Below are positions 1 to 8,112 of a DNA stretch of 9,581 bases, piece by piece (position 1 is the stretch's first letter; the number at the start of each line of letters is the position of its first letter). Position numbers and translations under genes: made by a program. The notes beneath the pieces are model-generated. The model saw nothing but the letters and a program-made list of their open reading frames with translations. It had not been told where the DNA came from and ran no database searches. This DNA is from Deltaproteobacteria bacterium (GTDB lineage Bacteria > Myxococcota_A > Polyangia > Haliangiales > Haliangiaceae): the NCBI GenBank assembly GCA_013813945.1, contig JACCQV010001071.1, positions 1-9,581 of the forward strand. Reading direction: 5' to 3'.

Positions 1-2
1 AC

Positions 3-842
3 ATCCCTGGCGAGGCATGTGACGCCGGCGGAACCACCGCAGCATGCGATGGAGACTGCACGGCGCCATCGTGCGGCGATGGCTTTCACAACAGTGCCGC
101 CGGCGAGGCGTGCGACACGGGCGGCAACTCGGCGAGCTGCGACGCGAACTGCACGTCCGCGTCGTGCGGCGACGGCTACACGAACGGCGCCGCGGGCGAG
201 GCCTGTGACACCGGCGGAGACTCGGTCAGCTGTGATGGAAACTGCACGACCGCCTCGTGCGGCGATGGCTATCGCAACGCGGCGGCGGGCGAAGGCTGCG
301 ATGACGGCAACCCCAACAGCTACGATGGTTGCTCGTCGGGCTGCCAGGTCGAGACGCCGGTGTGTGGCAACGGGTACCGCGAGAGCGGTGAGGCGTGCGA
401 CGAGGGCGGCGCGAACGGCAATGGATCGAGCTCGTGTCGCGCTGACTGTCAGTACGACTATTGCGGCGACGGATATGACGGCCCGAGCGAGGGTTGCGAC
501 AGCGGCGGCGCCAATGGCAACGGCGGCGCCTGCCGTGGCGATTGCCAGCTCAACGTCTGCGGCGACGCCTATCACGGCCCGGGCGAAGGCTGCGACGAGG
601 GCGGTAGCCGCAACGGCAACGGCACGAGCGAGTGCCGGAGCGACTGCCAGATGAACGTCTGCGGCGACGCGTACGTCTGGTTCCCGGGCGAGGGCTGTGA
701 CGAGGGCGTCTCGAACGGCGACGGCTGGAGCGCGTGTACCTGGTCGTGCCAGTGGAACTACTGCGGCGATTACTACACCTGCTACGGCCAGGGCGAGCAG
801 TACGACGACGGTAGCGGCTGGTGTAACTACCAATTCTTTCCG
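3..842 (+). repeat. Nine tandem 4-Cys modules (coding repeat array)
   Basis: Module boundaries, each beginning at the codon for the Cys of CGD/CGN, are: partial 3-71, then 72-164, 165-257, 258-362, 363-461, 462-557, 558-659, 660-761 and 762-842. Modules are 31-35 residues except the 27-residue last one. Two sub-families are visible. The first three end in C-D-x-N/D-C-T-x-x-S. Modules 363-761 carry an N-G-N/D-G insert and mostly end in C-R-x-D-C-Q. The module at 258-362 is intermediate and closest to the usual family consensus (DDGNPNSYDGCSSGC). The last module replaces the second Cys by Tyr (GEQYDDG). Confidence 0.85.
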
Positions 843-845
843 TAG
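3..845 (+). CDS. Secreted cysteine-rich repeat protein (Myxococcus disulfide repeat / DUF4215-like), 5' truncated
   Basis: The frame is open from the window edge to a TAG at 843-845, giving 280 residues; the true start and any signal peptide lie upstream. Nearly all of it is tandem modules of the form CGDGY-x(4-6)-GE-x-CD-x-GG/GN followed by two further cysteines, four Cys per module. This matches the Myxococcus cysteine-rich repeat type (TIGR02232-like, related to DUF4215), typical of exported proteins of Myxococcota. Such modules are expected to be disulfide-bonded and Asp/Asn-rich loops may bind metal, but that is inference. There is no C-terminal MYXO-CTERM type anchor; the protein ends in an aromatic stretch, NYQFFP. 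No enzymatic domain is visible in the part seen. A GTG at 360 inside the array is not the real start because the same frame and the same repeats continue upstream to position 3. Confidence 0.85.
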   Translation: MPGEACDAGGTTAACDGDCTAPSCGDGFHNSAAGEACDTGGNSASCDANCTSASCGDGYTNGAAGEACDTGGDSVSCDGNCTTASCGDGYRNAAAGEGCDDGNPNSYDGCSSGCQVETPVCGNGYRESGEACDEGGANGNGSSSCRADCQYDYCGDGYDGPSEGCDSGGANGNGGACRGDCQLNVCGDAYHGPGEGCDEGGSRNGNGTSECRSDCQMNVCGDAYVWFPGEGCDEGVSNGDGWSACTWSCQWNYCGDYYTCYGQGEQYDDGSGWCNYQFFP

Positions 846-903
846 CTGTAGCCGTTGCGCCTACACGGTGAGCTAGCACCGGGGAAGTGGTCCTCGGGCG
901 CAA

Positions 904-933
904 TTGGGATCACTTCGATCGATCAGCTACACT
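904..933 (+). promoter_or_regulatory. Candidate sigma-70 type promoter for the kinase gene
   Basis: TTGGGA at 904-909 and TACACT at 928-933 are separated by 18 bp and each match 4 of 6 bases of the -35/-10 consensus. The -10 ends 9 nt before the ATG at 943, so transcription would begin 0-3 nt from the start codon. A GAGG at 937-940 could act as a ribosome binding site only if the message begins upstream of it. Confidence 0.45.
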
Positions 934-942
934 GAAGAGGGA

Positions 943-2634
943 ATGGCGCGCTTTCCGGAGCCTGGCACGGTGCTGCTCGGGAAGTACCGTGTGAACTCGC
1001 TGATCGGCGAGGGCGGCATGGGCGTGGTCATTCGCGCCAAGCACATCGAGCTCGACGAGGACGTCGCGATCAAGTGCCTGCTGCCCGAGATGCTGGAGCG
1101 CCCCGACATCGTGCAGCGCTTCCTCCGCGAGGCGAAGGCTGCGGTCAAGCTCAAGGGCGAGCACGTCGCACGCGTGCACGACGTCGGTCGGCTCGAGAAT
1201 CAGATCCCGTTCATCGTGATGGAGTACCTGGAGGGCGCAGACCTCAACGCGATCCTCAAGCACCATGGCGCGCAAGAGCCCGCGATCGCGACGGACCTGA
1301 TGCTACAGGCGTGCGAGGCAATCGCGGAGGCGCATTCGCTCGGCATCGTCCATCGCGACATCAAGTCGTCGAACTTCTTCATCACGCAGCCCGACAACGA
1401 GGCTCCGATCCTCAAGGTGCTCGACTTCGGGATCGCGACGGCGCCAGAAGGCACGAGCGATCTGACGAGTACGCAATCCGTGATCGGGACGCCGTCGTAC
1501 ATGTCGCCGGAGATGATGCGCTCGTCGAAGACCTCGGATTCGCGCAGCGACATCTGGTCGCTCGGGGTCGTGCTCTACGAGCTCCTCGAGGGCGATCGCC
1601 CGTTCCGGTCCGAGGCGTACTCCGAGCTCTGTCTGAAGGTCGGGATGGATCCGCCGATTCCGATCACAAATCCGCGAGTCGGGGAGGGGCTGCGCGCGGT
1701 GGTGATGAAGTGCCTCGAGAAGCCACTCGAGAAGCGCTACCAATCGGTCGCCGAGCTCGCGTACGACCTGATGCCGTTTGCCTCGGATCCGAACACCGCG
1801 CGCAAGTCGGTCGAACAGTGCGCGCGCTTCCTCGGTCGCCGAACGATGCGGACGATCGACGGCTCGCGGCCAGGCACCGGCGAGCGCACGCCGAACCAGA
1901 GGACGCCGACCAGCTCGCAGCTGGCGGAGACGGTGCTCGCCGACGCATCCGACGTGGAGAGCCGCGGAGGTGCCGGACCGCTCACGCCGGGGAGCCGCTC
2001 GACCGGAGGCACGCCGTCGCTGCTCGGTCGACCGACGCCCGCACCATCAACGCAACCCACGACGCACACGAGTATCGGCGGAAGCAGCGGGCAGTTTGCA
2101 CAGCCGCTCTCGCCCGAGTCCAGGCCGCGTCGGCGCGGCATCTTGATCGCCATGACGTCGGCGTCGCTCATCGCGATCGGCATCATCGCGATGCTCGCGG
2201 TCGGCGGCGGCAGTGAAGATTCGGAGTCGCCGGAGCCCCTGGGCTCGGAAGCCGCGAGCTCACCGATCACGCTGGAGCCCGTGACCCCGGAGCCGGCGAA
2301 GCTCGTGGAACCCGCGAAGGTCGAGCCCGCGAATGTCGAGCCCGCGAACGTCGAGCCGGCGAACGTCGAGCCGGCGAAGGAGCCCGCACAGGTCGCCGAC
2401 CCGATCGTCGTCGCCGAGCCAGCGAAGGTCGCGGAGGTGAAGACCACGACGACGCCACCGCCGATCAAGAAGGTCTCGACGCAGAAGGTCTCGACGCAGA
2501 AGGTCGTGAAGAAGGATCCGGTGAAGAAGGATCCGGTGAAGAAGGATTCCGTGAAGAAGGATCCGGTGAAGAAGGATCCGGTGAAGGACGCCAAGGACGA
2601 GCCCGGCGGCGAGCTGTTCAAGAAGCGCGAGTGA
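943..2634 (+). CDS. Membrane-anchored Hanks-type Ser/Thr protein kinase with repetitive charged tail
   Basis: The protein has 563 residues. Kinase motifs in order are: glycine loop G22-E-G-G-M-G-V-V, VAIK with catalytic Lys44, HRDIKSSN (Asp139, Lys141, Asn144; an RD kinase), DFG at 161-163, a Thr/Ser-rich activation segment, SPE at 188-190 and DIWSLG from Asp203. All catalytic residues are present, so it should be active. A 100-residue Ser/Thr/Pro linker rich in TP/SP sites (about 290-395) precedes one membrane span (about 400-425, after an RPRRRG stop-transfer-like patch). The rest is a low-complexity exported tail of Pro-Glu-Ala then Lys-rich pentapeptides. No PASTA or PEGA sensor domain is visible. 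ATG 943 is chosen over TTG 904 because conserved PknB-type N-termini begin close to the G-loop and GAGG (937-940) precedes it; 904 also falls on the putative -35. The substrate cannot be read from sequence. No partner phosphatase or FHA gene is adjacent. Confidence 0.93.
   Translation: MARFPEPGTVLLGKYRVNSLIGEGGMGVVIRAKHIELDEDVAIKCLLPEMLERPDIVQRFLREAKAAVKLKGEHVARVHDVGRLENQIPFIVMEYLEGADLNAILKHHGAQEPAIATDLMLQACEAIAEAHSLGIVHRDIKSSNFFITQPDNEAPILKVLDFGIATAPEGTSDLTSTQSVIGTPSYMSPEMMRSSKTSDSRSDIWSLGVVLYELLEGDRPFRSEAYSELCLKVGMDPPIPITNPRVGEGLRAVVMKCLEKPLEKRYQSVAELAYDLMPFASDPNTARKSVEQCARFLGRRTMRTIDGSRPGTGERTPNQRTPTSSQLAETVLADASDVESRGGAGPLTPGSRSTGGTPSLLGRPTPAPSTQPTTHTSIGGSSGQFAQPLSPESRPRRRGILIAMTSASLIAIGIIAMLAVGGGSEDSESPEPLGSEAASSPITLEPVTPEPAKLVEPAKVEPANVEPANVEPANVEPAKEPAQVADPIVVAEPAKVAEVKTTTTPPPIKKVSTQKVSTQKVVKKDPVKKDPVKKDSVKKDPVKKDPVKDAKDEPGGELFKKRE
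2305..2379 (+). repeat. Five 15-bp units encoding VEPA(K/N)
   Basis: Units start at 2305, 2320, 2335, 2350 and 2365. They encode V-E-P-A-K, then three V-E-P-A-N, then V-E-P-A-K. They form the acidic, proline-rich first part of the extracytoplasmic tail of the kinase. The period is 15 bp, the same as the two repeat blocks that follow. Confidence 0.9.
2470..2499 (+). repeat. Two exact 15-bp units encoding KVSTQ
   Basis: AAGGTCTCGACGCAG occurs at 2470-2484 and again at 2485-2499, followed by a third partial AAGGTC. It lies within the kinase tail, between the acidic and the basic repeat blocks. Confidence 0.9.
2506..2580 (+). repeat. Five 15-bp units encoding VKKD(P/S)
   Basis: GTGAAGAAGGATCCG is repeated head-to-tail from 2506. 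Units 1, 2, 4 and 5 are identical; unit 3 (2536-2550) ends ATTCC and encodes Ser instead of Pro. The near-identity suggests recent slippage or unequal crossover. The block makes the end of the kinase tail strongly basic. Confidence 0.92.
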
Positions 2635-2683
2635 GCTGGATACTCGACGAGCCAGCCCGCCGCTGACCGTTGCGATCGGCAGC
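2635..2683 (+). terminator. Two consecutive inverted repeats after the kinase stop codon
   Basis: GCTGG (2635-2639) pairs with CCAGC (2652-2656), with the small palindrome CTCGACGAG inside the loop. A second stem pairs GCTG-a-CCG (2662-2669, one bulged A) with CGGCAGC (2677-2683) around a 7-nt loop. The first begins directly after the TGA at 2632-2634. Neither is followed by a T-run, so intrinsic termination would be weak. The first could instead be a protein-binding palindrome for the sigma-54 promoter downstream. Confidence 0.35.
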
Positions 2684-2734
2684 AGTCCGCGCGTGCGAGC
2701 GGCCCCAACCCCGCGAATCGCCTGACACCCGGCC

Positions 2735-2750
2735 TGGCACGCGGCCTGCC
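2735..2750 (+). promoter_or_regulatory. Sigma-54 (RpoN) -24/-12 promoter element
   Basis: TGGCACGcggcCTGCC matches the consensus TGGCACR-N4-TTGCW. The invariant GG (2736-2737) and GC (2748-2749) are at the correct spacing; the only departures are C for T at 2746 and C for A/T at 2750. The implied transcription start is about 2761, four nucleotides before the ATG at 2765. Myxococcota use many sigma-54 promoters with enhancer-binding activators, which supports the call; function is inferred. Confidence 0.65.
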
Positions 2751-2764
2751 TCTTGCTCGGCCAG

Positions 2765-4171
2765 ATGCGCTTCGCCTGTGCCCTCGTGATGCTCGCCGCC
2801 TGTGCCGACGCGGGCGATGGCGACTACAACCAGACCGAACCCGCGCCGCTGCTCGGCGTGGACGGCAGCCTCGATCAAGCCGATCGCAGCTGCCACGTCG
2901 TCCTCCGCGACCTCGAGCGCAACTGGACGGGCTTCACGTGGGAGACGACCGGATCGAGCTGGGTCTGGCAGGGTTCGATCGACATCTCGGAAGCTGCTGC
3001 CGCCGAGGGCCTGGTGCCGTCCGCGATGTTCCGCATGGCGCCGAGCGGCTCGTGGTCATCGGTGATCGCGACGCCGGTGACCAGCGCGCCGACTCCGACG
3101 ACGCCGGGCTACGTCCGCTACACCGTGCGCATCCACCAGGGCCTCCCGGGACCGGGCTGGAGCGGCACGTCGCTGGCGAACGCGCGCATCGAGGTCGTCC
3201 CGTTCCTGGCGCTACCCGAAGGCGGTCGCCTGTTCGATCACAACCGCAACTCGAACGACCTCACCAACTACCTGATGGCCTCACCTGATCTCGCGATCTG
3301 GACGGACCCCACCGCGTGCGCGCCGCCGGCAGGTCCGACCCGCGCACGCCTCGTGTTCGCCGCCGACTTCTCGGAGCGCCGCGAAGGCGTGCTCGCACCA
3401 GGCGGTGAAGTCTCCATCGTCTTCGATCCCGCACGGCTCCCGACGTGCCGCAACTGGCGCAACGGAAACCCTCTCTACGACATCACGGCGCATGCCGTGT
3501 TCTCTCCCGGCCAGCAGCGGCGTGACGCGAGCGTTCGGGACGGCGCGGCGACCATGTCGGTGCCCAGCGACGCACGCGGCGTCACCGTGTGGTTCGAGAA
3601 CACGGCGATCCCCGGCTGCCAGACCTGGGACTCCAACATGGGCGCGAACTACTACTTCGCGGCGCTCGTTCCACCGCAGTGGATGGGCGACGCGAGGTCG
3701 CTGATCACGCGCGGCGGCAGCGATGCCTGTGATGGCGGTGCGGTCGCAAACTCTCCGTTCGCGTTCGACACCTGGGCGCGCCAGCGCGCGGCGATCACGA
3801 ACCTGTGCTTCCAGATCTACGAGCCCGGACTCACCGACCACGACGATCCGGACCTCTGGCACAAGCTCGACGTCCAGCTTCACTACCGCTACCTCGGCGC
3901 GGCGACCGGGCCGTGGCAGCAGATGCACGTCGGCTTCGACCGCCGCGCCGGCAACAATGCACGCTATGCGGCGAGCTGGCGCTCTCTCGATCCGCTGCGC
4001 TCGTACCACTGCCCCGATGTCACCCCGTCGACGGTCAACGGCGCCCAGGTCGTGCGCATCGAGTATTACCTCAAGGTCAACGGCGGCGAGCTCCGCCCGC
4101 AGCCGGGGGCCGCGTACGCCGGTCAGTTCAGTGATGACCCGAGTACCTGGCGCGACGCGAACTGTGACTGA
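2765..4171 (+). CDS. Secreted lipoprotein of unknown function, central region resembling DUF6209
   Basis: The protein has 468 residues. The N-terminus M-R-F-A-C-A-L-V-M-L-A-A-C is a very short lipoprotein signal peptide with lipobox L-A-A-C and the lipidated Cys at residue 13; Ala at +2 and Asp at +3 do not give a clear inner-membrane retention signal. Three beta-rich regions follow: about 35-160 (W-rich, RNWTGFTWETT), about 193-300 (ARLVFAADF, FDPARLPTCRNW, then VTVWFENT and GCQTWDSNMGANYYF) and about 345-450 (CFQIYEPGLTD, LDVQLHYRYLG, VVRIEYYLKVNGGEL). The central region resembles, from memory, the DUF6209 family of myxobacterial secreted proteins; a profile search would settle this. Paired Cys in the mature part fit disulfides. 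ATG 2765 is chosen over TTG 2753 because it starts the signal peptide directly and sits just after the predicted sigma-54 start point. No catalytic motif was recognised. Confidence 0.8.
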   Translation: MRFACALVMLAACADAGDGDYNQTEPAPLLGVDGSLDQADRSCHVVLRDLERNWTGFTWETTGSSWVWQGSIDISEAAAAEGLVPSAMFRMAPSGSWSSVIATPVTSAPTPTTPGYVRYTVRIHQGLPGPGWSGTSLANARIEVVPFLALPEGGRLFDHNRNSNDLTNYLMASPDLAIWTDPTACAPPAGPTRARLVFAADFSERREGVLAPGGEVSIVFDPARLPTCRNWRNGNPLYDITAHAVFSPGQQRRDASVRDGAATMSVPSDARGVTVWFENTAIPGCQTWDSNMGANYYFAALVPPQWMGDARSLITRGGSDACDGGAVANSPFAFDTWARQRAAITNLCFQIYEPGLTDHDDPDLWHKLDVQLHYRYLGAATGPWQQMHVGFDRRAGNNARYAASWRSLDPLRSYHCPDVTPSTVNGAQVVRIEYYLKVNGGELRPQPGAAYAGQFSDDPSTWRDANCD

Positions 4172-4187
4172 GCCGCGCAGATCGAAT

Positions 4188-4203
4188 CTTCGCGCGCGCG
4201 AAG
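4188..4203 (+). terminator. Perfect 16-bp palindrome after the lipoprotein gene
   Basis: CTTCGCGCGCGCGAAG is a perfect palindrome starting 16 nt after the TGA that ends at 4171. It can fold as a 6-bp stem with a 4-nt loop. No T-run follows, so it is a possible weak or factor-assisted terminator, or a protein-binding site. Confidence 0.4.
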
Positions 4204-4305
4204 CAAGCGCGGAAATAACCCTGCGGCGAAGGAACCCCTTTAGCGGGCGACTGAGCTGACCCTCCGAGCGATCTGGCCCTGACCCTCGGGGAACGCCGAG
4301 CTGTT

Positions 4306-4314
4306 TGCTAGCAT
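4306..4314 (+). promoter_or_regulatory. Extended -10 type element for the MFS gene
   Basis: TGCTAGCAT contains an extended -10 (TG-C-TAGCAT). The hexamer ends 9 nt before the GTG at 4324, the same spacing as at the kinase and miaE genes. No convincing -35 is visible. A GAGG at 4317-4320 lies 3 nt from the start codon. Confidence 0.45.
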
Positions 4315-4323
4315 CTGAGGCTC

Positions 4324-5550
4324 GTGCCGGATGTAGCTCTGAGTCGGATCTTGCGCCTGGTGGGCGCGCGATCGCTCAACACGTTCGGTCGTGCCGTGAT
4401 CAGCGCGACCGTGCTGTGGGAGCTGTACCTCCGGACCGACAGCACGCTGGTGATCGCAAACGTCGGGCTCTTCCAGGTGATCCCGGTGTTCGTGCTGTTC
4501 GTACCGGCGGGGACGCTGGTCGATCGCACCGATCGGCGGAACCTGTCCACGCTCGCGGCGATGCTGACCGGGCTCGTCGGGGTTGGACTCGGTCTGGCGT
4601 CTGCGACCGATGCGCCCATTGCCGTGTATTACGCGCTGCTGCTCGCGCAGGGCTGTATCTCGACCATTCACGCACCGGCGAGTGCATCACTCATCCCGCT
4701 GATCATCCCGCGGGAGGACCTCGTGCGCACGAACCGGATCGGCGCGACGCTGCAGGAGCTGTCCATGATCGTCGGGCCGATGCTCGCCGGATTTGCGCTC
4801 AACGTGATCTCGCCGCACTGGATCTACGCCTTCATCGCGATCACGGGCCTCGCCTCCGCGGCGATGTACCGGTCGCTCCCGAAGCCCAGGGCGATCGACC
4901 TGCCAGCGGCGTCGGCGCGCAAGGACTGGCGCGTCGGGTTGCGCTTCATCTTCGCGTCGCCGCTGCTCTTGCCCGCCCTGACGCTCGACATGATCGCGGT
5001 GCTGTTTGCCGGGGTCACTGCGCTGTTGCCGGCGATCGCCATCGACATCCTGCACACCGACGCCTCCGGGTACGGGATCCTGCGCGCATCACAGTCTGCC
5101 GGTGCGGTGTCGATGGCGATCCTCGCCGGGCGGCTTCCCGCGTATCGCCGGCCGGGGCGGGTGCTTCTGATCGTGGTGGCGCTGTTCGGACTCGCGACGA
5201 TAGGAGTTGGCCTGTCGAGATCGCTGCCACTGACGGTGATCTTGCTCGTGGCGTGTGGGGCGCTCGACAACATCTCGGTCGTGATCCGGCTGACGCTCGA
5301 GCAGATGGTCGTGCCGGATGCGATCCGCGGTCGGGTCAGCTCGGTGCACTACGTCTTCATCGGCGCGTCCAACGAGCTCGGTGCGGCGGAGTCCGGGCTC
5401 GCCGCGAGCCTGATCGGCGTGGCGCCGGCGATCGTCGGCGGAGGCGCGATCGCGATCCTGGTGGCCGGCTTCGTGGCGGTGAAGTGGCGCGCGCTCGCGA
5501 CGATGCCGCCACTCGCCGAGCTGAAGACGGAGGGCGTAGCGAGCGGCTAG
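4324..5550 (+). CDS. MFS transporter, EntS/MFS_3-like exporter
   Basis: The protein has 408 residues, the usual length of a 12-helix major facilitator. The signature loop between helices 2 and 3 is present as G63-T-L-V-D67-R-T-D-R71-R (motif A). A second diagnostic stretch, P331-D-A-I-R-G-R-V followed by FIGASNELG (345-353), is typical of the enterobactin-exporter-like MFS branch (the EntS group). Hydrophobic segments alternate with short basic loops throughout, and a central charged loop near residues 185-205 separates the two halves. It probably uses the proton gradient to export a small molecule, but no siderophore or antibiotic genes flank it, so the substrate is unknown. GTG 4324 is chosen because it directly follows the TAGCAT box and GAGG. 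The TAG stop (5548-5550) overlaps the opposing miaE stop. Confidence 0.88.
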   Translation: MPDVALSRILRLVGARSLNTFGRAVISATVLWELYLRTDSTLVIANVGLFQVIPVFVLFVPAGTLVDRTDRRNLSTLAAMLTGLVGVGLGLASATDAPIAVYYALLLAQGCISTIHAPASASLIPLIIPREDLVRTNRIGATLQELSMIVGPMLAGFALNVISPHWIYAFIAITGLASAAMYRSLPKPRAIDLPAASARKDWRVGLRFIFASPLLLPALTLDMIAVLFAGVTALLPAIAIDILHTDASGYGILRASQSAGAVSMAILAGRLPAYRRPGRVLLIVVALFGLATIGVGLSRSLPLTVILLVACGALDNISVVIRLTLEQMVVPDAIRGRVSSVHYVFIGASNELGAAESGLAASLIGVAPAIVGGGAIAILVAGFVAVKWRALATMPPLAELKTEGVASG

Positions 5551-6140
5551 TGGATTCGCGCGGAGATCGCTCGGTTCTCGAGGATCTCGGCCTCGATCGC
5601 AGCGAGCTCTGCGGCTCGCGCGCGCCACCCGGTCGGATCGGCATCGCGCGCCAGTGCGAGGAAGATGTCGCGGTGACGGACCTCTGCCGTCGCAAGGCTC
5701 GCGTAGAGCTCGCGCGACTTCGGATCCTCGAGGGCATCCGCGAGGAGCTGCAGGCGCTCGGCGGAGCGTCCCTCGATCACCGCGAACACGAGCAGTCGAT
5801 CCAGGCGCAAGCTCGGTTCGCCCTTGCGGATGTGCTCGCGAAGCTTCGCAGCGTAATCGTCGCCGAAGTCGTACGCAGCCGGCTGCCCGCGGCGCGACAT
5901 CAGCTGCGAGACCTGAACGACGTGGCGAGTCTCGTCATGTGCGAGGCGCGCCATCGCCGTGACGAGGTCGGTGTGCTGCGGATAACTCCGGATCAGCGAC
6001 AGTGCGGACTGCGCTGCCTTGCGCTCGCAGTGCAGGTGATCCGCATGCACGGCGTCTAGATCCGCGAGCGCGATGCCGAGCCACCGCGGATCGGTCGCGA
6101 CCAGCGGTAACGCATCGCCGAGCGCTGGGACATCTTCCAT
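5547..6140 (-). CDS. miaE: tRNA-(ms2io6A)-hydroxylase MiaE
   Basis: The protein has 197 residues, in the normal range for bacterial MiaE. This ferritin-like diiron oxygenase hydroxylates the isopentenyl group of ms2i6A at position 37 of certain tRNAs. Iron ligands are visible in the expected helical order: Glu39 (in HADHLHCERKAA), Glu70 and His73 (DETRH), Glu123 (VIEGRSAE) and Glu153 and His156 (AEVRH), i.e. two E-x-x-H motifs plus two single Glu. The segment LIRSYPQHTDLVTAMARLAHDE matches the family pattern. The start is the ATG at 6140-6138; an alternative ATG lies 7 nt inside in another frame. No miaA or miaB is in the window. The gene is divergent from the M3 peptidase and convergent with the MFS gene, so it is probably monocistronic. 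Confidence 0.92.
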   Translation of the reverse strand: MEDVPALGDALPLVATDPRWLGIALADLDAVHADHLHCERKAAQSALSLIRSYPQHTDLVTAMARLAHDETRHVVQVSQLMSRRGQPAAYDFGDDYAAKLREHIRKGEPSLRLDRLLVFAVIEGRSAERLQLLADALEDPKSRELYASLATAEVRHRDIFLALARDADPTGWRARAAELAAIEAEILENRAISARIH

Positions 6141-6149
6141 CGTGGAACG

Positions 6150-6155
6150 ATGTTA
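6150..6155 (-). promoter_or_regulatory. -10 element for miaE
   Basis: On the minus strand TAACAT (4 of 6 consensus bases) ends 9 nt before the miaE ATG. The intervening CGTTCCACG has no Shine-Dalgarno sequence. A GGAGG further upstream on that strand is too far to serve this start. The implied mRNA is leaderless or nearly so. Confidence 0.4.
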
Positions 6156-6159
6156 CCTT
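6151..6159 (+). promoter_or_regulatory. Extended -10 type element for the M3 peptidase gene
   Basis: TGTTACCTT has the TG-N-TAnnnT form; the hexamer TACCTT (6154-6159) ends 10 nt before the GTG at 6170, and no ribosome binding site is present between them. It overlaps the minus-strand miaE -10 box by 2 bp within the hexamers. Confidence 0.35.
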
Positions 6160-6169
6160 TTCCTCCGTC

Positions 6170-8068
<1,899 letters not shown>

Positions 8069-8098
8069 CCACCCGGTTCGGCCGTCATCACGGATGAA

Positions 8099-8112
8099 CG
8101 TCCGTGCGGACG
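8099..8112 (+). terminator. Short hairpin after the M3 peptidase gene
   Basis: CGTCC and GGACG pair around the 4-nt loop GTGC, about 30 nt after the TGA ending at 8068. It is followed by CCGGTTTGTC, only weakly T-rich. A modest terminator candidate. Confidence 0.35.

Noticed and set aside
19..654. 211-residue open frame overlapping the Cys-rich repeats
   Set aside because: It is an Ala/Arg/Thr-rich product of reading the GC-rich repeats in another frame, with no family motif. The frame encoding CGDGY...GEACD modules is clearly the real one.
866..881. Hairpin CGGTG-AGCTAG-CACCG after the first gene
   Set aside because: It has only a 5-bp stem with a 6-nt loop and no T-run, so it is too weak to call a terminator in such GC-rich DNA.
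963..978. Second TGGCAC sequence, resembling a sigma-54 site inside the kinase start
   Set aside because: The following GC is one base too close for the -24/-12 spacing, and the site lies within coding sequence.
1737..2708. 323-residue minus-strand open frame with TGSFF and AGSTF repeats
   Set aside because: It is the antisense reading of the 15-bp repeats in the kinase tail. The plus-strand kinase has all catalytic motifs and a continuous tail.
4305..6059. 584-residue plus-strand open frame across the MFS gene and miaE
   Set aside because: It is Arg/Ala/Asp-rich, crosses two well-supported genes in wrong frames, and has no recognisable domain.
6002..6169. N-terminal extension of the M3 peptidase
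   Set aside because: This stretch is antisense to the 5' part of miaE, Arg-rich, and unlike M3 N-termini. GTG 6170 fits the family and the divergent layout.
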